Shown one piece after another: positions 7,668-16,040 of a stretch of 42,513 bases of DNA. The number at the start of each line of letters is the position of its first letter. Position 1 is the first letter of the stretch. Source of the stretch: Acidithiobacillus ferrivorans (GTDB lineage: Bacteria; Pseudomonadota; Gammaproteobacteria; Acidithiobacillales; Acidithiobacillaceae); assembly GCA_018853935.1 (NCBI GenBank), contig JAAOMR010000120.1:1-42513 (forward strand), given 5' to 3'. Below the pieces are notes generated by a model that saw only the letters and a program-made list of their open reading frames with translations, was not told the origin of the DNA and did not search any database. A program made the translations under genes and the position numbers.

Positions 7668-10600
7668 ATGCCAGCCCCCATCGGTGCCCGAGAAAGACAC
7701 ACCCAAGATCGCGTCCTTCATCTTTTCCGGCACGCCCTGGGTTATGAATACCTGGGCAACTGGAAAGACCGGCCCGACAACCGGCCTATTGAAAGCGATT
7801 TCCTGAACCGCTTCCTCCAGAAACAAGGCTGCTCCGCCGCCCTCATTGCACGCGCCCTCCACGAGCTGCAAAGAGCAGCCGGAGACAGCACCCAGCCCCT
7901 CTACAACGTCAACCGGGCCGTCTATGGCCTGCTCCGCTACGGCGTAAAAGTCAAAGCCGACACCGGAGAACAAACTCAAACGGTCTGGCTCATTGACTGG
8001 AAGTATCCCGAGAACAACCACTTTGCCCTGGCCGAAGAAGTCACCGTCAAAGGCACCCATGACAAGCGTCCAGATCTGGTCCTCTACGTCAATGGCATAG
8101 CCCTCGGCGTCATTGAACTCAAACGCTCTACGATCTCCATAACGGAAGGCATTCGTCAGCATCTGGACAACCAGAAGGTGGACTTCATTGAGCGTTTCTT
8201 TGCCCCTGTGCAGTTACTTCTGGCGGGAAACGACACCGAGGGTGTCCGCTACGGCACCATCGGTACCAGGGAGAAGTATTACCTCAGCTGGAAAGAACCC
8301 AGCCCCATAGACAACCTCCTGGACCGGCACCTGAGCCAGCTCTGCAGTAAAGCCCGGTTTCTGGAACTCATCCACGACTTCATCGTCTTTGATACCGGAA
8401 TCAAAAAGACCCCCCGCCACAATCAGTATTTCGGGGTAAAGGCTTCCCAGGAACAGATTCGCCGACACATGGGCGGTATCGTCTGGCACACCCAGGGCAG
8501 CGGTAAAAGCCTCACCATGGTCTGGCTGGCCAAGTGGATTCGGGAAAATATTACCGACGCACGGGTACTCATCATCACCGACCGCACCGAACTGGACGAA
8601 CAGATTGAAAAGGTGTTCCTGGGGGTGGACGAAAAAATCATCCGCACCAAAAGCGGGGCAGATCTCATTGACCAGTTGAACAGCGCCGAGAATTGGCTCC
8701 TCTGCTCCCTCATTCACAAGTTCTTTACCAGAGACGCCACCGACGTAGAAGGCTTCATTGCCGAGCTCAAAAAAGCCCTGCCTGCCGACTTCATCCCCAA
8801 GGGCAATCTGATAGTCTTCGTCGATGAGTGTCACCGTACCCAGTCCGGGGAACTCAACAAAGCCATGAAGGCTATCCTGCCCAATGCCATTTTCATCGGC
8901 TTCACCGGCACCCCCCTCCTCAAAACCGATAAGAAAAAGAGCATTGAAGTCTTCGGGGACTACATCCACGTCTACAAGTTTGACGAAGCCGTGAAAGACA
9001 AAGTCGTACTGGACCTGCGTTACGAGGCCCGAGACATTGACCAAGCATTGACCAGCCCGGAACGCATTGATCAGTGGTTCGCCGCCAAGACCCGAGGACT
9101 GACCGACATTGCCCTCCTGCAGCTGAAAAAGAAGTGGGGCACCCTGCAGAAAATCTTCTCCAGCAAGTCCCGCTTGGAAAAGATTGTGGCCGATATCCTC
9201 ATGGATATGTCCAACAAGCCCCGGCTCATGGATGGACGCGGCAATGCCATGCTGGTCTCGGGGAGTATTTATCAGGCCTGCAAGTTCTACGAGCTGTTTG
9301 CCCAGACCGAACTGAACGGCAAATGTGCCATTGTCACCTCCTATAAACCCAGCACGGCGGACATCAAGGGCGAAGAAACGGGTGAAGGCTTTACGGAACG
9401 ACTCCGGCAATACGACATCTACCGCAAAATGCTCGCGGACTGGTTCCGGGTCCCCCCAGAGGAAGCCATGGGCCGGGTGGAAGAATTTGAGATCGCCGTC
9501 AAAAAGCAGTTTATTGAGTCTCCGGGGCAGATGAAGTTGCTCATCGTCGTGGACAAGCTGCTCACCGGCTTTGATGCACCCCCGGCCACCTACCTCTACA
9601 TCGACAAGGCCATGCGGGACCACGGACTGTTTCAAGCCATCTGCCGGGTGAATCGTCTGGACGGGGAAGACAAGGAATACGGTTACATTATTGACTACAA
9701 GGATCTGTTCCATAGCCTGGAAACGGCGATGACCGATTACACCCAGGGGGCACTGGATGGTTATGACTCCGAGGACGTGCAAGGGCTCTTGGGCAACCGA
9801 CTGAGTAAAGCCCGTGAGGACCTGGAAGAACGACGGGAAGCCATCAAGGCCCTGTGTGAGCCGGTGGCACCACCGCAAGGATCATTAGAGTATATCCACT
9901 ACTTTTGTGGGAACAGCGCCGATGCTGAGGACAAGGAGGCCTTACAAGCCAAGTCTCCCCTCAGAATGGCACTCTATAAGGTCACATCCGCCCTGATCCG
10001 TGCCTATACCGCTATAGCCAACGAACTGGAGGAAGCGGGATACACCGCAGAACAACAGAACAAAATCAAAGAGGAAGTCCGGTACTTCGAGAACATCCGT
10101 AATGAGGTCAGGCTTTCCAGTGGGGATTATATTGACCTCAAAGTCTATGAACCGGCCATGCGGCACCTCATTGACACCTACATCCGCGCCGAAGAGAGCC
10201 GGAAGATTTCTGAGTTTGATGATTATGACCTGGTGGATCTATTAGCCAGCCGGGGCTATCAAGCGGTGAAAAATATCCTCCCTGAGGGTCTGGCCCAGCA
10301 GGAAGAATCCATGGCCGAGACCATCGAGAACAATATCCGCAAGCTCATCATCGACGAGTCTCCCGTCAACCCCAAGTATTACGAGAAAATGTCCGAGCTG
10401 CTGGAAACCCTGATTCGAAATCGCCGGGAACAAGTGCTCACTTACCAGCAGTATCTTGAGGAAATCACCCGCCTGGCCGGTCAGGTCAAAGACCCGCAGC
10501 AGGGGGAAAGCTACCCCAAGACCCTCAAAACGGGGCCACAGCGGGCCTTATATGACAACCTGGATCAGGACGAAGAAAAAGCCATAGCCCTGGATGGTGC

Positions 10601-10745
10601 CATCCGTGCAGTGAAAAAGGATGACTGGCGGGGAAACCAATTCAAGGAGCGGGAGGTGCGGCGCGAAATCAAACGCTACGTACAGGACCCGGAGGATGTG
10701 GACCGTATCTTCACCCTGGTGAAGGAACAACGCGGTGATTACTGA
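7668..10745 (+). CDS. hsdR: Type I restriction endonuclease subunit
   Basis: HsdR is the motor and nuclease of the type I complex, translocating DNA with ATP and cutting at a distance. The N-terminal nuclease has D136 in RPDLVLY and E150-L-K152 in GVIELKRS, a PD-(D/E)xK site. The superfamily 2 helicase follows: Walker A GSGKS at 277-281, DECH at 386-389 and FTGTP at 412-416, then the second RecA-like domain with LLTGFDAP and VNRLD. The C-terminal 300 residues are helical and would bind the methylase core. The length of 1025 residues is normal. ATG 7668 directly follows the RelE-like toxin; the stop overlaps the next gene by 11 bases. Confidence 0.97.
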   Translation: MPAPIGARERHTQDRVLHLFRHALGYEYLGNWKDRPDNRPIESDFLNRFLQKQGCSAALIARALHELQRAAGDSTQPLYNVNRAVYGLLRYGVKVKADTGEQTQTVWLIDWKYPENNHFALAEEVTVKGTHDKRPDLVLYVNGIALGVIELKRSTISITEGIRQHLDNQKVDFIERFFAPVQLLLAGNDTEGVRYGTIGTREKYYLSWKEPSPIDNLLDRHLSQLCSKARFLELIHDFIVFDTGIKKTPRHNQYFGVKASQEQIRRHMGGIVWHTQGSGKSLTMVWLAKWIRENITDARVLIITDRTELDEQIEKVFLGVDEKIIRTKSGADLIDQLNSAENWLLCSLIHKFFTRDATDVEGFIAELKKALPADFIPKGNLIVFVDECHRTQSGELNKAMKAILPNAIFIGFTGTPLLKTDKKKSIEVFGDYIHVYKFDEAVKDKVVLDLRYEARDIDQALTSPERIDQWFAAKTRGLTDIALLQLKKKWGTLQKIFSSKSRLEKIVADILMDMSNKPRLMDGRGNAMLVSGSIYQACKFYELFAQTELNGKCAIVTSYKPSTADIKGEETGEGFTERLRQYDIYRKMLADWFRVPPEEAMGRVEEFEIAVKKQFIESPGQMKLLIVVDKLLTGFDAPPATYLYIDKAMRDHGLFQAICRVNRLDGEDKEYGYIIDYKDLFHSLETAMTDYTQGALDGYDSEDVQGLLGNRLSKAREDLEERREAIKALCEPVAPPQGSLEYIHYFCGNSADAEDKEALQAKSPLRMALYKVTSALIRAYTAIANELEEAGYTAEQQNKIKEEVRYFENIRNEVRLSSGDYIDLKVYEPAMRHLIDTYIRAEESRKISEFDDYDLVDLLASRGYQAVKNILPEGLAQQEESMAETIENNIRKLIIDESPVNPKYYEKMSELLETLIRNRREQVLTYQQYLEEITRLAGQVKDPQQGESYPKTLKTGPQRALYDNLDQDEEKAIALDGAIRAVKKDDWRGNQFKEREVRREIKRYVQDPEDVDRIFTLVKEQRGDY

Positions 10746-11475
10746 AACCTTCACGCTGCAAGTCAGTGACCTGTCCGTGCAGGTGGTCAAGAAGCCTATT
10801 AAGAACCTGCACCTGGGGGTCTATCCCCCTACGGGTTGGGTACGGGTGGCGGCCCCATTAAGGCTCAGTGAAGAGGCGATACGGGCAGCGGTACTCAGTC
10901 GTCTCAGCTGGATTAGAAAGCAGCAGCGGAAGTTTCTCGGGCAGGAAAGAATTTCTCCCCGTGAGTATGTATCCGGGGAGAGTCACTATTACCTGGGCAG
11001 ACGATATCGGTTGAGAATTCACGCCACCACCCAAGCCGGACGCATTGAACTCAGCCACGCCCATTTTATTGATCTGCATTGTCGGCAAGGCGCCAGCAAA
11101 GACCATAAGGAAAGACTGGTTCTGGCCTGGCACCGGCAGAGTCTACAGGAACGCATCCCTGAACTCATAGCCCAATACGAGCCCATGCTCAGGGTGAAAG
11201 TCGCAGAATGGGGCATCAAACGCATGAAAACCCGCTGGGGGACCTGTAATATTCGGGCGAAGAGAATCTGGCTGAATCTGGACCTGGCACAATACCCCGA
11301 GCCCTGCCTGGAATATGTGGTGGTGCATGAGATGACGCACCTGCTGGAACGGTTACATAATGACCGATTTAAAGGCATTCTGGACCGGGTCATGCCGCAC
11401 TGGCGGCAAGTGAAGGACAAGTTAAAAGCGGGGTTGCCGTTGGTATTACCTGAGAGCGAAGGTGAAAATGAATAG
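10735..11475 (+). CDS. YgjP/SprT-like M48-family metal-dependent hydrolase
   Basis: A 246-residue protein of the YgjP-like family. H198, E199 and H202 in HEMTHLLERLHNDRF form the HExxH zinc site, with H208 as a likely third ligand. Upstream is KTRWGTCNIRAKRIWLNLDL, the substrate-groove strand of this family. The GTG start lies within the last codons of hsdR (11-base overlap), so it is a true member of the restriction operon. Such proteins are frequent partners of type I restriction genes; whether they trim HsdR or do something else is not known to me. There is no signal peptide, so it should act in the cytoplasm. Confidence 0.88.
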   Translation: MITETFTLQVSDLSVQVVKKPIKNLHLGVYPPTGWVRVAAPLRLSEEAIRAAVLSRLSWIRKQQRKFLGQERISPREYVSGESHYYLGRRYRLRIHATTQAGRIELSHAHFIDLHCRQGASKDHKERLVLAWHRQSLQERIPELIAQYEPMLRVKVAEWGIKRMKTRWGTCNIRAKRIWLNLDLAQYPEPCLEYVVVHEMTHLLERLHNDRFKGILDRVMPHWRQVKDKLKAGLPLVLPESEGENE

Positions 11476-11548
11476 TGAGATAGCTCCACCGACCGCCTTA
11501 CCTACTGAGTATTACAACCTTTCAAAATCCCACACACAAGGAGTAAAC

Positions 11549-11878
11549 ATGAGCATCATGCACGAACTGGAAGAAGCATAGAGGGCCAAAGCGGCAGCTG
11601 ACAAGAGAGTAGAGGAACTGCTGGGCAGAGCTAAAGAGGAAGGCCTGGAGCAGATACGAGCAATCGTCAAAGACTTGGGGTTGACCGCTCATGATCTTGC
11701 CAAGCTCGCTCCGGTGACAGGAACACCGAATACTCGTAAGCTCCGTAAAGCGGCAGCGTTCTGGTACAGAAATCCGGCAGACGCCAGCAAAGTATGGAAG
11801 GGGGCTGGACCCAAGCCTACCTGGTTGAAAGAGATGAATGCCGAAGCCCAAGAAGCCTGCAAAGTGACAGCCGGGTAA
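11549..11878 (+). pseudogene. H-NS-like nucleoid protein interrupted by an amber codon
   Basis: ATG 11549 has a strong ribosome site (AAGGAG, about 11537-11542). After ten codons (MSIMHELEEA) a TAG at 11579-11581 stops the frame, yet the same frame stays open for 98 more codons and reads as an H-NS-family protein. A helical oligomerisation region (AAADKRVEELLGRAKEEGLE) is followed by a C-terminal YRNPADASKVWKGAGPKPTW, which matches the DNA-binding loop of H-NS-like proteins. No good start follows the TAG (a TTG at 11675 would lose the dimer region). It is a recent nonsense mutation, a read-through gene or a sequencing error. An intact version would silence AT-rich DNA such as element A. Confidence 0.7.
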
Positions 11879-12331
11879 ATAGTATTTCCAAGAGCAGAAG
11901 AGATACCAACATGCTTGCCATCTTTGCATGGAGTGACCCGGAGTAGAGGGCAGCAGGATGGTCAGGTAGTTGGGGTCTCTATCGGCTATGTGGTGGTGTG
12001 TGTGGAATCGGAAAGTGGCCGGAGGCACCACAAAAAGGAAATCGCGGCTTAGTCGCATCAATCGCAAAGCCATACCCCAGCCACCAGCGCTAGCAATATC
12101 AACAGATTACAGCGTATGCGCTCCCCACAATCGCAGGAATCGCAGAGGTATCCCACAGAATCGCAGAACCGCCAGAACCGCTATAAAGTAAAATTAAGAA
12201 TATATTATTATAGTTGGCATAGGACAGAAGGAGAAAGACTGTGCAAAAGAGAGAAGATTCTGCCAGATCAGGGGTCGGTTTTAGGCCCGATTTTATCCAA
12301 ATGCTTACAATGCGCTTACACGAAAAAGGAA
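11879..12331. other. Gene-free stretch with CTGCGATT-type repeats and TGCTTACA sites
   Basis: I see no convincing gene here. On the minus strand TTGCGATT (12060-12067) and CTGCGATT (12129-12136, 12138-12145, 12159-12166) recur. Nearer the att copy, TGCTTACAA (12302-12310) and CGCTTACAC (12313-12321) lie 11 bases apart. Both motif types also occur beside the integrase of element B (36385-36589), in the opposite arrangement. The stretch looks like the end of an element related to B. Confidence 0.5.
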
Positions 12332-12360
12332 AGGCACCCAGCTTACTACGCTAAGTGCCT
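12332..12360 (-). terminator. Terminator after the left tRNA-Thr fragment
   Basis: AGGCAC (12332-12337) pairs with GTGCCT (12355-12360) around an inner AGC/GCT stem. On the minus strand it is followed by CCTTTTTC. It sits eight bases beyond the CCA end of the tRNA fragment and would have been the tRNA terminator. Confidence 0.55.
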
Positions 12361-12367
12361 GTTTTTA

Positions 12368-12414
12368 TGGTGCTGGCGAGAGGAATCGAACCCCCGACCC
12401 ACTGATTACAAATC
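12368..12414 (-). repeat. Attachment site, left copy (tRNA-Thr(UGU) 3' half)
   Basis: These 47 bases are identical to 36219-36265. On the minus strand they run from the anticodon loop TTTGTAA (anticodon TGT) through the variable and T arms to GCCAGCACCA. The 5' half of the tRNA is absent to the right, so this is not a functional tRNA. It marks the left boundary of element A. Confidence 0.9.
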
Positions 12415-12473
12415 AGCATGTTTCTCTTTATTTAACATATAGTTACGTGCGTCTATGTAGATATTTCAACAAG

Positions 12474-12552
12474 TTATGTCTCATGAAAAGCCTGTAAACG
12501 TTCACAGACAATACTTAGAATTAGTCTGTGTGAGACAAGAAGTGAGACAAGA
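12474..12552. promoter_or_regulatory. Candidate integrase arm sites, left end of element A
   Basis: TGAGACAAGA occurs at 12531-12540 and 12543-12552, and an inverted ATGAGACATAA at 12474-12484. Related sites lie just inside the right att copy at 36131-36152. Tyrosine integrases bind such arm repeats at both ends of their element. A CACAGAC/GTCTGTG inverted pair (12503-12530) is embedded. Confidence 0.45.
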
Positions 12553-12562
12553 ATGGGACGAG

Positions 12563-12579
12563 GTGCTAACAGTTAGCAC
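12563..12579. promoter_or_regulatory. 17-bp palindrome, copy 1
   Basis: GTGCTAACAGTTAGCAC is a perfect 8-bp inverted repeat around one base. The same site occurs at 30767-30783 and, as the reverse complement, at 32740-32756, all within element A. It is a candidate binding site for the ParB-like protein or for a repressor. Confidence 0.6.
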
Positions 12580-12589
12580 TTTGACGTAG

Positions 12590-12650
12590 GTAGCACAGAA
12601 AACAGCGCGCAGGCGCAAAGGAAAGGGAGCCAGAGGCTCCCCCTCTCTTA
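12590..12650 (-). terminator. Terminator module, copy 1 (end of the DotA-like gene)
   Basis: The module has GTAGCACAGAAAACAGCGCG, then a GGGAGCC-AGA-GGCTCCC hairpin. Read on the minus strand the hairpin comes first and is followed by TTTCCTTT, just past the stop of the DotA-like gene. It is one of about eight related copies in element A. Confidence 0.7.
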
Positions 12651-12660
12651 TCCACATTAA

Positions 12661-14961
12661 CTAGCCTTCAGCGGAGCCATCAGAGCCATCAGCGGCAGAC
12701 CCTGCATCATTCTTCAGCTTTGTGAGCAGAGGCACATCCTGACCACCTGTGCCGCCAGCAGACCCCTTACCAGCACCTGTGGCACCCTGTATGACCTTTG
12801 TCGCCCCGTTATGTCCGCCGCTCGCATACCCACCTACTGCTGCCAACTCCTCTCTTCCTGCTGGCTGACTTGACTCACCACCTATCCAGTCAAGAACAGT
12901 CGAAGGGAGCCGAGTGATGACTTGGATAGCCTTGTTTACAGTAACTAGCATCACTCCTGCCAGCAGCACCAACTCCATAATGACATCATAGGGTCCGTTA
13001 AATCCTGTATTGGCACTAGCAAAGGCGACATTGAAAGAGAGTGCCATGAAGTAGACGACAGTCGACATAATCGAAAGCGCTATAAAGAGTCCGAAAACTG
13101 TGAGAACTGGTCGCACTAGCAGAGCCATTAAAAATGCATACCCTTTCCTGCCATGATCTCCTGTGAACCCATCGCCAGTTGGCATGGCATGAGCCGCAGC
13201 CCAGAGAGGTGCCGCTAGAAGAGTCTCTATGACAGCTATGAGCCACTCTACAACAGCAAATCCAAAGAGTATGGCAGGCGCTATGGGTAAGTAGAACGCT
13301 AGCTCAAAGCCGATAACTGCTAGTAGCATCACGAGAATAAGGACGGGTCCAGAGAAGAAACTAAATAGTTTTGAAGCTCCTGCCGCCACTGTTGCAACTA
13401 CCTGTGTGCCGCCTGCATCAAAAACGTTAGAAAGCTGTCCAATCAAGCTCTTACCCGCATTCTTAGTCATCGCCGCTGCAACATAAGCGCCTGCATAACC
13501 AGTCATAATCGAATCAGCAGCCCATGTGACTTTATCCCCAAATGCCTGCAACTGTACGATTGGGTCTACAGGATCTAGTGCATTACTCGCTCCAGCACCT
13601 GGGGGACTTATGATGTAGTTGATAGCATTTTTAAGTCCTGAGCCGATAGCATTATCCACTATCTCGCCAATCTGTGTGAGTATGCTACTCTTCTGCGAAG
13701 TAGCTGTACCTGCTGATGCACTTTGTGAAGCAGCGGCAATAAGAGCACTCTGAGAATCTGGTGAGTGTGAAACGTCCTGCGCTATAGCACTTAGTACCCC
13801 GCTGATAGAAGGCGGAATAGCACTTATAAGTGAACCACCTCCGGGAGTATAACTAATATTAATTTCAGTCGCTTTTTGATATGCATTATTATATCGACCC
13901 AGCTCATAAAAGAACATGCCTGCTGAAGCCCAGCCATCTGCTTTTGCAGTAGTTGTAAACTTATTTAAGCCTGCGCCTGCACTTGTGCTTATATGTGAAA
14001 ATGCAGTCTGTATACTGGCGTTAATAGTATTTGAGAACGCTGTCTTTATAGCGCCGATATTTGACGCAAAAGAGCTGAGGCTACCAGCTCCGTGGCTCAC
14101 AGCCACTGCGCCGACCTCTCTATATACAGTTATAAAAGCAGCTCTTAATGCCTTTGCTTCTGCACTGCATGTATTAATAGTCTGTCCGCCTTGAGCGCTA
14201 TCAATACATGAAGCTGTTATAGTGCCGAGTCCACCCTTCATTATATTGCCTGATGCATCAGAAAAAGGGTTCAGTCCGCATACTATCTTTTTATTATTAA
14301 AGCCTGTGACGCTACAAGTAAATCCTGTTGTTGTAAGTCCAGGTCCGCCATCAGCCACAGGCTCTTGCAAAGCCGCTGTTTCAGCCGCCACGTCAGCAAC
14401 GCCGACAATGACGTTAGACGGAAGGTTATAAAAGGATGACGTGGGTGGTGACATCCCTCCCCCATTATTTACCATATAGGTCAAGCCACCATCCCAGACT
14501 GCATTAGCAAGTCCTATGGATGCCATAATAAGCCATGCCACAAGTCCCTGAATAAGTGATATTCCGCCTAGTCCTGGAATAGGTATAAGAGCAGCTATGG
14601 CTCCTGCCTGCCGAATCGGAGTCCACATAGTCGAATATTTGTCTCCGAGTACCTTACCTTTATGTGCTGTGTCAGCGATACCCGTCACATATGTATAAAC
14701 AATAAGGAGAGCGACAACTGACAGTATAATATTGTTGTAGATTTTGAGCATGGACGCCAAAGCCGATCCGGGTCCAGTTCCGGCAGTGCCTGAAAGCCAG
14801 CTATACCAATCATTGCCAAGAATCATATTCAATAGCTTTATAGATAAATCCGTCGATGTGTTTACGGGAAGTCCCGGAAGTCCCATAGTAGCTGCACTAG
14901 CTAAAGCTGGTATAAGTAGTAGTGCTGTTGTAATTGTTAAACTCATTGCGCGTATTTTCAT
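12661..14961 (-). CDS. DotA/TraY-family type IV secretion membrane protein
   Basis: A 766-residue integral membrane protein, close in length and layout to IncI TraY and Legionella DotA. A signal peptide (about 1-23, ending ALASA) is followed by a membrane segment near 78-98, then DKYSTMWTPIRQAGAIAALI and a further hydrophobic stretch (about 125-160). A long Ser/Ala-rich periplasmic region with cysteines follows, then a block of four or five membrane helices (about 530-690), and a Gly/Ser-rich tail. In its families the protein is a core part of the type IVB channel. Here it is the only such component: none of the other Dot/Icm or Tra channel genes is present. It has its own promoter at 14989-15017 and a terminator directly after the stop. 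Confidence 0.8.
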   Translation of the reverse strand: MKIRAMSLTITTALLLIPALASAATMGLPGLPVNTSTDLSIKLLNMILGNDWYSWLSGTAGTGPGSALASMLKIYNNIILSVVALLIVYTYVTGIADTAHKGKVLGDKYSTMWTPIRQAGAIAALIPIPGLGGISLIQGLVAWLIMASIGLANAVWDGGLTYMVNNGGGMSPPTSSFYNLPSNVIVGVADVAAETAALQEPVADGGPGLTTTGFTCSVTGFNNKKIVCGLNPFSDASGNIMKGGLGTITASCIDSAQGGQTINTCSAEAKALRAAFITVYREVGAVAVSHGAGSLSSFASNIGAIKTAFSNTINASIQTAFSHISTSAGAGLNKFTTTAKADGWASAGMFFYELGRYNNAYQKATEINISYTPGGGSLISAIPPSISGVLSAIAQDVSHSPDSQSALIAAASQSASAGTATSQKSSILTQIGEIVDNAIGSGLKNAINYIISPPGAGASNALDPVDPIVQLQAFGDKVTWAADSIMTGYAGAYVAAAMTKNAGKSLIGQLSNVFDAGGTQVVATVAAGASKLFSFFSGPVLILVMLLAVIGFELAFYLPIAPAILFGFAVVEWLIAVIETLLAAPLWAAAHAMPTGDGFTGDHGRKGYAFLMALLVRPVLTVFGLFIALSIMSTVVYFMALSFNVAFASANTGFNGPYDVIMELVLLAGVMLVTVNKAIQVITRLPSTVLDWIGGESSQPAGREELAAVGGYASGGHNGATKVIQGATGAGKGSAGGTGGQDVPLLTKLKNDAGSAADGSDGSAEG

Positions 14962-14988
14962 AGTATATTCTCCTCTGCCTATATGAAC

Positions 14989-15017
14989 ATACTATAATCT
15001 AATATCAGTTATATCAA
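14989..15017 (-). promoter_or_regulatory. Promoter of the DotA-like gene
   Basis: On the minus strand TTGATA (15017-15012) and TAGTAT (14994-14989) are exactly 17 bases apart, 28 bases before the start codon. A GAGGAG ribosome site lies near the ATG. Confidence 0.5.
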
Positions 15018-15222
15018 GTATATAATCAATAAACATCTAAAATAAATATTACATCAACATGCAAACTCTAGCACACAGTTAATGGGGTTTATATGTAAAT
15101 CATCACAGGTTATTATGGCATTTATATTGCACCTTAATAAGCCAATAAGTATATGTAGTACCTTGCTTATAATGTATTTATTATGTAGTCTAACACTATC
15201 ATACAAAACAGGAGGTTGTGAC

Positions 15223-15645
15223 ATGACAAAACGAAATGAAATATTAAATGCAGAAGAGTACGTAGCGCGTATACGTGAGCAGAGAGCGAACTCAATTAAT
15301 AGATATAGAGCTAGAAAAAGAGAGCAGATGCTCACTAGATCAAATCTCGTACAAAACTCTGAGAAAACGTACATTGTTGATGGCGACTGCACTATTTATT
15401 TGAAGAATGCGTCCAAGTATTCACAAATAACCATTCTCAGCCACATAGCTCCTCATACAGCAGTGGTAGAGTGGATAAAGACGTTTGACTTCACGCAAAA
15501 GAAGAAGAGCGTAAAAATAACGTATGACAGAGACAGTGGTCCCATAATTCTGGAAAACGTACCCATCGTAGACATAGATGAGTTTTGTACAGTTTTAGTT
15601 ATACATTTAAGACGGATGAGCGCAAAGGAAAAAGCGGGAAGCTGA
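15223..15645 (+). CDS. Hypothetical basic protein with AEE-type motif
   Basis: A 140-residue protein starting at ATG 15223, preceded by a perfect AGGAGG at 15210-15215; the frame is open further upstream but without a ribosome site. The N-terminal 45 residues are strongly basic and helical (LNAEEYVARIREQRANSI, then NRYRARKREQ). This motif also appears twice in the protein at 16312-16800 (LSAEERIERLNEQW, LSAEERLARLKKQR). The rest is strand-rich (KSVKITYDRDSGPIILENVP) with no family I recognise. The basic N-terminal helix suggests nucleic acid binding; that is inference. It is divergent from the DotA-like gene. Confidence 0.7.
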   Translation: MTKRNEILNAEEYVARIREQRANSINRYRARKREQMLTRSNLVQNSEKTYIVDGDCTIYLKNASKYSQITILSHIAPHTAVVEWIKTFDFTQKKKSVKITYDRDSGPIILENVPIVDIDEFCTVLVIHLRRMSAKEKAGS

Positions 15646-15763
15646 TAAAGTGATGCACACACGAGAAGGGAGAGGAATCGTATGTGCATCGGAGGAGAAC
15701 CACAACAAGGAAGTTTTACTGTAAAGAATATAAATGAATAAGTCAAGGTCATACTTACAGTAG

Positions 15764-15829
15764 GTAGCACAGAAAAACAGCGCAAGCGCACAAAGAAAGG
15801 GAGCCAGAGGCTCCCTCTTTTATATACGT
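15764..15829 (+). terminator. Terminator module, copy 2
   Basis: GTAGCACAG, a short GCGC-AA-GCGC stem and the GGGAGCC/GGCTCCC hairpin followed by TCTTTTATATACG. It ends the transcript of the 15223-15645 gene and starts the 280-bp duplicated segment. Confidence 0.7.
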
Positions 15830-15979
15830 TATTAATGCTCACTTGAAAGTGTTTCACGAGTCAATTTATCTTGTTTAAGACAATTACCTGTGAACGTTTA
15901 GGTAATAATCAACATTAAATGACTGATAACTTTAATGGTTATCGTGAAAATAAATCATCAATTAATTAGGTATTTGGAC

Positions 15980-16008
15980 TTGATATACAGAATTATTTAT
16001 TGTAACGT
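15980..16008 (+). promoter_or_regulatory. Promoter of the 16041 operon
   Basis: TTGATA (15980-15985) and TAACGT (16003-16008) are 17 bases apart. Sequence and spacing are repeated in the duplicated leader at 31018-31046 and upstream of 26670. Confidence 0.4.
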
Positions 16009-16040
16009 TCTATTACATTCAAAAAAAGGAGGATGCAATC

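Noticed and set aside
8214-9878. 554-codon open frame on the minus strand inside hsdR
   Set aside because: It is the mirror of a strongly coding plus-strand gene with high third-base GC. It has no ribosome site and no recognisable domain.
12368-12414. Functional tRNA-Thr gene
   Set aside because: Only the 3' half from the anticodon loop is present. The acceptor 5' strand and D arm are missing at this copy and at 36219-36265.
12116-12442. 108-codon plus-strand frame across the left att copy
   Set aside because: It runs through the antisense of a tRNA fragment; frames of this kind are a common artefact. It has no ribosome site and no independent protein signal.
12661-14961. A complete type IVB secretion system in the window
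   Set aside because: Only the DotA/TraY-like protein and the coupling protein were found; no DotB, DotC, DotD, IcmE/DotG, IcmB or similar genes are recognisable among the remaining frames.
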